The position numbers and the translations under genes are program-made. From a virus: a stretch of DNA of 24,091 bases. This document shows positions 21,742 through 24,091 of this stretch, in pieces; the stretch's first letter is position 1, and each line of letters begins with the position of its first letter. Location: positions 1 to 24,091 of IMG/VR virus record IMGVR_UViG_3300044295_000244; one strand, 5' to 3'. Under the pieces are notes generated by a model. The model had not been told where the DNA came from, did no database searches, and saw only the letters and a list, made by a program, of their open reading frames with translations.

Positions 21742-21951
21742 CTAACCCCTACTATCAGCAGGGTGCGTCTTGGGAGGCTTTGCTACGGCCTTCTTCTTCT
21801 TGTGCTGACGCAACTCCCAATCCTGACAGAACTTGATAGCAGCATCAGCGTCAATCAGCACCCCCACCTTACGCTTTTGACGGCGTAGATAGAGAATCAT
21901 GTGCTGAGAGAAGGCTGCCTTACCTTGTGCTGCGGTGTTTCGGTTTGCCAT
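21742..21951 (-). CDS. Small basic protein (69 aa)
   Basis: The product begins MANRNTAAQGKAAFSQHMIL and continues with a basic helix (YLRRQKRKVGVLIDADAAI) and a Lys-rich tail (RQHKKKKAVAKPPK). ATG 21951 has TAGGAG at 5-bp spacing; a GTG two codons earlier is too near. The composition suggests nucleic-acid binding. It precedes the tmRNA region and may share its transcript. No family recognised. Confidence 0.6.
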   Translation of the reverse strand: MANRNTAAQGKAAFSQHMILYLRRQKRKVGVLIDADAAIKFCQDWELRQHKKKKAVAKPPKTHPADSRG

Positions 21952-22172
21952 ACACACTCCTAGCTCAAAAATTTGAGGGGGGTTTTACGGTACTTCTACC
22001 GCTTCGGGACCGTTTCAGGCACGCCCCCCACACCCGAAAAACCTAACTACGAAATTCAGCCATTTCCTTATCCTTGTCAAACCCAAGTCTTCGCTTGGTA
22101 GTAAGATGATACCACTACTTCCTGAAAAAGAAAAGAGCCTTTTGAAACTTCGCCAACCACCACAGGTAAGGA
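21952..22172 (-). promoter_or_regulatory. Structured leader with a candidate promoter
   Basis: No gene is seen here. On the minus strand, TTGACA (22080-22075) with a 17-bp spacer and a poor -10 GAATTT (22057-22052) is a possible promoter. Downstream a GGGGGG/CCCCCC stem encloses about 45 nt, and the palindrome CTCAAATTTTTGAG ends just before the ribosome binding site of the gene at 21951. The leader is probably folded. Confidence 0.4.
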
Positions 22173-22295
22173 CTAAGCATTCAGAGCCTCAGCGATCAGG
22201 CGCTTTCCATGGCGACGAATGATCTGGGCGACCCAACGCTTATACTCGCCCTTGCGTCCCCCGTCTTCTTTGATCTTAATGTTGTCGCGTTTCAT
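22173..22295 (-). CDS. Tiny basic protein (40 aa), apparently leaderless
   Basis: Translation from ATG 22295 gives a 40-residue basic protein, MKRDNIKIKEDGGRKGEYKR followed by WVAQIIRRHGKRLIAEALNA. It is a likely amphipathic, nucleic-acid-binding peptide. The ATG begins only 7 bp after the -10 box GATACT of a good promoter, so the transcript would start at or next to the ATG, leaving no room for a ribosome binding site. Confidence 0.6.
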   Translation of the reverse strand: MKRDNIKIKEDGGRKGEYKRWVAQIIRRHGKRLIAEALNA

Positions 22296-22301
22296 ATTTC
22301 T

Positions 22302-22352
22302 AGTATCGCACTAAGAAGCGGTTTTGTCAAGAGTTTTTTGCACTTGATTGCA
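22302..22352 (-). promoter_or_regulatory. Sigma-70 promoter with upstream palindrome
   Basis: Minus strand TTGACA (22330-22325), 17-bp spacer ending TTAGTGC, GATACT (22307-22302). The palindrome TGCAATCAAGTGCA (22352-22339, one arm imperfect) is again 8 bp upstream of the -35 box. It lies inside the end of the zinc-finger gene and drives the 40-residue gene. Confidence 0.8.
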
Positions 22353-22538
22353 ACAGGCTGCACAGTAGTACGCAACAAAAGGCTCACCCTCTAGGTCAGC
22401 ATACACGGGACTTGGTGCCCTGCCCATGATCTCGTCGTACACCCCCTCTGAGTCTTTAATCACGGCCACCTTACCACATCGGCAGCAGCGAACAATCGTT
22501 GGGGTGTTCTCGTACTCTTTGACTTTGACAATGTTCAT
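22311..22538 (-). CDS. Small zinc-ribbon protein (75 aa)
   Basis: The product begins MNIVKVKEYENTPTIVRCCRCGKVAVIKD and holds a second cysteine cluster YYCAACCNQV, giving a CxxC ... CxxC zinc ribbon. The start at ATG 22538 has only a weak Shine-Dalgarno sequence. The gene follows the HNH gene by 18 bp, and its 3' end carries the promoter of the next gene. Function unknown. Confidence 0.65.
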   Translation of the reverse strand: MNIVKVKEYENTPTIVRCCRCGKVAVIKDSEGVYDEIMGRAPSPVYADLEGEPFVAYYCAACCNQVQKTLDKTAS

Positions 22539-22556
22539 GATCTTTGATGGCTACTA

Positions 22557-22973
22557 CTAAACTTGGAACTTTCTAGCACAAGCCCTACTACAGTAGGCAT
22601 ACCCACGCTTTACAAGACCGTGATCTGCGCCCTTCCTAACGGTCTTCTCCTTCCCACACCTAGCGCATAGGTAAGTAACCTTAACAGCAGGATTATCAAC
22701 TGCACGCTTCGCCCTGTTCTGACCTCTAGTCAAAACTTGCAAATTGTCCAAACTATCATTTAACCTATCTCCATCCACATGGTCAACCTCCTCTTCCCTA
22801 GACAAAATACGACCCAAACATACAGACATCAGGTACTTTGCGTAAGAAAAAGTAGTTCTACTTCCATCTGGAAAAATAACTACGGCCATGCGCCTACCCA
22901 TCTTCTTGTGGAGAATGGGAGCATACACTCTACACCCATCAAAAGGCTTCAACGGGTTCTTTACCCTTGGCAT
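22557..22973 (-). CDS. HNH homing-type endonuclease
   Basis: The 138-residue product from ATG 22973 (site TAGGAAG, 8-bp spacing) has the HNH core EEEVDHVDGDRLNDSLDNLQ, with His65, Asn77 and Asn86 (TRGQN) as the expected metal and catalytic positions. A C-terminal zinc ribbon follows (Cys103, 106, 128 and 132: CARCGKEK ... YCSRACARKF), as in many phage homing endonucleases. The start could lie further upstream (to 23069), but that stretch looks like non-coding, tRNA-like DNA. It probably nicks or cuts a specific site in related phages and spreads itself. Confidence 0.82.
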   Translation of the reverse strand: MPRVKNPLKPFDGCRVYAPILHKKMGRRMAVVIFPDGSRTTFSYAKYLMSVCLGRILSREEEVDHVDGDRLNDSLDNLQVLTRGQNRAKRAVDNPAVKVTYLCARCGKEKTVRKGADHGLVKRGYAYCSRACARKFQV

Positions 22974-22984
22974 ACACCACTTCC

Positions 22985-23016
22985 TAGCTGCACTAACCAT
23001 CTGTGCTAAGGGGCCT
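22985..23016 (-). other. tRNA 5'-half-like sequence upstream of the HNH gene
   Basis: The minus strand reads GGCCCCT TA GCAC AGATGGTTA GTGC A, an apparent acceptor strand followed by a D-arm with a perfect GCAC/GTGC stem. No matching anticodon arm follows. It may be the remnant of a tRNA gene broken near the HNH insertion, or chance. Confidence 0.35.
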
Positions 23017-23131
23017 AAAACTTGTCTGCGTCGGTGGTCGAATTGCTCCCTCAGCCCCCGCCATCCCAATGGACTGATGTTCGTTATGGGCGGTTATTTT
23101 CTCTATCCGATACTTACTTCGCGCAGAAACT

Positions 23132-23208
23132 TGGTACTCTCGGCAAGACTCGAACTTGCAACACCCGACTTAGAAGGTCGGTGCTCTATCCTATTGAGCT
23201 ACGAGAGC
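23132..23208 (-). tRNA. tRNA-Arg (anticodon TCT)
   Basis: A complete 77-nt cloverleaf on the minus strand: acceptor GCTCTCG/CGAGAGT, D-arm GCTC/GAGC, anticodon arm CCGAC CTTCTAA GTCGG, variable loop GTGTT, T-arm GCAAG TTCGAGT CTTGC, discriminator A and encoded CCA. It reads AGA codons. Its first bases overlap the stop end of the Lar-like gene. Confidence 0.95.
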
Positions 23209-23432
23209 AGATACTTATACAACCAAACCAAAAACAAGGCGAACCACGCGACATCAAAGAGGGATGGGGTCTTGCATCGCGTTCTCCACTCCCCAAAAGC
23301 GGCAGAGTGCGTGTTACCTCTAGGCCCTCTAGCCCCGCACTTAAAGCACTCCACAACTATGCCGGGGTACTTCATGTCAACGTGGGAGTACACATCTCTA
23401 CCCCCACAGAACGGACACTTTTTCTCACGCAT
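23199..23432 (-). CDS. Lar-like zinc ribbon protein with C-terminal membrane segment
   Basis: The 77-residue product from ATG 23432 begins MREKKCPFCGGRDVYSHVDM and has ECFKCGARGPRG, then AAFGEWRTR. The order CPFCGG ... CxxCGA-x-GP ... A-x-x-W-x-x-R is that of Lar-like proteins, named for a prophage restriction-alleviation protein, though most relatives are untested. Residues about 58-77 (FDVAWFALFLVWLYKYLL) form a probable membrane helix, which is not typical of Lar. The start uses a GGAGGAGGAG site inside the end of the upstream gene (8-bp overlap). The 3' end overlaps the tRNA by 10 bp. Confidence 0.7.
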   Translation of the reverse strand: MREKKCPFCGGRDVYSHVDMKYPGIVVECFKCGARGPRGNTHSAAFGEWRTRCKTPSLFDVAWFALFLVWLYKYLLS

Positions 23433-23805
23433 CTTTCTCCTCCTCCACAAGATCTACCCCTATGGAGTAGTATCCGTTACTCTCACCAAGCCAACGCAAG
23501 ACAACTAGACCTTTTGCGGTGGTTAGTCGATAGAAAGTCCATTGGTGGTACTCTTCCGCTAAATCTGGGGGCGGGTCGTCCTGATTGGAGGACTCTTCAG
23601 CAGACAGGATAGGAGAGTCTTCTAGGTCTTTAAGATCACCACAGATGTCATCCAGGTAAACAAACTCACAACAATCCTGTCTGTGCTCAAGTCTGAAGGT
23701 TCTGTCTCCCTCTAAAACGAGAGTGTCCCAATACTCGCACGACTTGTCCACCCACACTTTTTTGAATGACAAGCCTACTAGAGTGCTTATGGGTTGTAGT
23801 ACCAT
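23425..23805 (-). CDS. DUF7448-like phage protein (126 aa)
   Basis: The 126-residue product from ATG 23805 reads MVLQPISTLVGLSFKKVWVD, then FRLEHRQDCCEFVYLDDICGDLKDLEDSPIL and a late segment TFYRLTTAKGLVVLRWLGESNGYYSIGV. The HRQDCCE-V-DxxGDL-DL motif and the RW-GESNGYYS ending match a phage family I know as DUF7448, of unknown function. ATG 23805 is preceded by CTCAAAGGAGTGAG; an upstream frame extension would run through the folded leader RNA and is rejected. It lies directly after the promoter and leader RNA at 23835-24049. Confidence 0.65.
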   Translation of the reverse strand: MVLQPISTLVGLSFKKVWVDKSCEYWDTLVLEGDRTFRLEHRQDCCEFVYLDDICGDLKDLEDSPILSAEESSNQDDPPPDLAEEYHQWTFYRLTTAKGLVVLRWLGESNGYYSIGVDLVEEEKDA

Positions 23806-23834
23806 GCAGGGCCTCACTCCTTTGAGGTTAAAGA

Positions 23835-23972
23835 TATTTCGGAAAGCCCCAACTGTTACAGGTGGAGCGTCCTCCAATGCCTTCCTGGTGTTTCACCAGC
23901 CCTTCCGTCCACCGCGCTCGGACTTACGTGGATGCTTTCGGAGTGGCAATAACAGCAGGGCTTTCCGAAATA
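23835..23972 (-). ncRNA. Folded leader RNA, candidate regulatory element
   Basis: The sequence is closed by a perfect 15-bp inverted repeat (23835-23849 with 23958-23972; core ATTTCGGAAAGCCC). Nested inside are CTGTTA/TAACAG (23853-23858, 23950-23955), GGTGGA/TCCACC (23861-23866, 23908-23913) and the hairpin CTGGTG-TTT-CACCAG (23885-23899). It lies between a promoter and the ribosome binding site (23817-23820) of the DUF7448-like gene. It could be a cis-regulatory leader or a released small RNA. No known family recognised. Confidence 0.65.
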
Positions 23973-23998
23973 GCTTTAAGGGTTTTATTTCATAGCTT

Positions 23999-24049
23999 AT
24001 GATCGCACTAAGAGATGGTTTTGTCAAGAGATTTTTGCAGTTGATTGCA
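23999..24049 (-). promoter_or_regulatory. Sigma-70 promoter with upstream palindrome
   Basis: Minus strand TTGACA (24027-24022), 17-bp spacer ending TTAGTGC, GATCAT (24004-23999). The palindrome TGCAATCAACTGCA (24049-24036, one arm imperfect) is 8 bp upstream of the -35 box. It lies just after the partial tRNA and starts the leader RNA transcript. Confidence 0.75.
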
Positions 24050-24057
24050 AAAAAAAA

Positions 24058-24091
24058 TGGTACTCCTGGAAGGACTCGAACCTTCACTGCA
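24058..24091 (-). tRNA. 3' end of a tRNA, cut by the window edge
   Basis: The minus strand shows a T-arm GAAGG TTCGAGT CCTTC, acceptor strand CAGGAGT, discriminator A and encoded CCA (24060-24058). The anticodon lies outside the window, so the amino acid cannot be named. Confidence 0.85.

Noticed and set aside
21206-21888. Plus-strand frames of about 100 codons across the tmRNA region
   Set aside because: The first overlaps the tmRNA T-arm and acceptor sequences, and the region is dominated by RNA hairpins; there is no coding evidence.
22974-23069. Longer HNH start including 32 extra residues
   Set aside because: The extra part covers tRNA-like DNA and lacks a ribosome binding site, while ATG 22973 has a good one.
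23022-23612. Plus-strand 196-codon frame
   Set aside because: It spans the tRNA-Arg gene on the other strand and has no coding signals.
23809-23877. N-terminal extension of the DUF7448-like protein
   Set aside because: It would translate through the leader RNA stem and past the clear AAAGGAG site before ATG 23805.
23835-23972. Hammerhead ribozyme in the leader RNA
   Set aside because: The CTGATGA and GAAA core pair is absent.
3213-24091. Toxin-antitoxin or CBASS-type defence island around the ThiF/JAB genes
   Set aside because: No cyclase, effector nuclease or membrane effector is adjacent; the neighbours are phage structural and small zinc-finger genes.

Overview
This window is one segment of a double-stranded DNA tailed-phage genome (or a prophage of one). 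All supported genes lie on the minus strand, are tightly packed, and often overlap by ATGA, GTGA or TAATG. The phage assignment rests on an adjacent small and large terminase pair, a very long repetitive tail-fibre gene, a block of short virion-type proteins, tRNA genes, an HNH endonuclease and many small zinc-finger proteins. The host cannot be named from this sequence. The promoters are ordinary sigma-70 type (TTGACA, 17 bp spacer) and the ribosome binding sites are strong AAAGGAG types, so the host is a bacterium.

Layout in transcription order, right to left. (1) 24091-22173: a tRNA cut by the window edge, a promoter, a folded leader RNA, a DUF7448-like protein, a Lar-like zinc ribbon protein, tRNA-Arg(TCT), an HNH endonuclease, a zinc finger protein and a 40-residue gene that looks leaderless. 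(2) 22172-20680: a small basic protein, then a circularly permuted tmRNA with its own 30-residue tag and a terminator. (3) 20643-18083: small and large terminase. (4) 18064-14712: a WbqC-like protein, two paralogous GT-B glycosyltransferases and a PIG-L/LmbE deacetylase, which together look like a glycan-modification pathway. (5) 14629-9691: a SWIM zinc-finger protein, a peptidoglycan-hydrolase-like secreted protein, a RapZ-C-like protein, a DUF6011-like protein and several zinc-binding small proteins. (6) 9628-6362: a putative ubiquitin-like conjugation operon in the order ubiquitin-like protein, E2-like, E1/ThiF-like, JAB/JAMM protease, closed by a strong terminator. (7) 6244-1: small virion-type proteins and the start of a tail fibre of more than 1070 residues built from about 140-residue repeats.

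Two systems stand out. The first is the four-gene ubiquitin-like module carried by a phage. The second is the permuted tmRNA gene, in which the 3' acceptor half is transcribed before the 5' half. A third signal joins several regions: a 14-bp palindrome, TGCAA-N4-TTGCA, sits exactly 8 bp upstream of the -35 box at four promoters, including the one driving the ubiquitin-like operon. This suggests a phage regulon under one DNA-binding regulator. Functions are inferred from motifs read by eye; no database search was possible.
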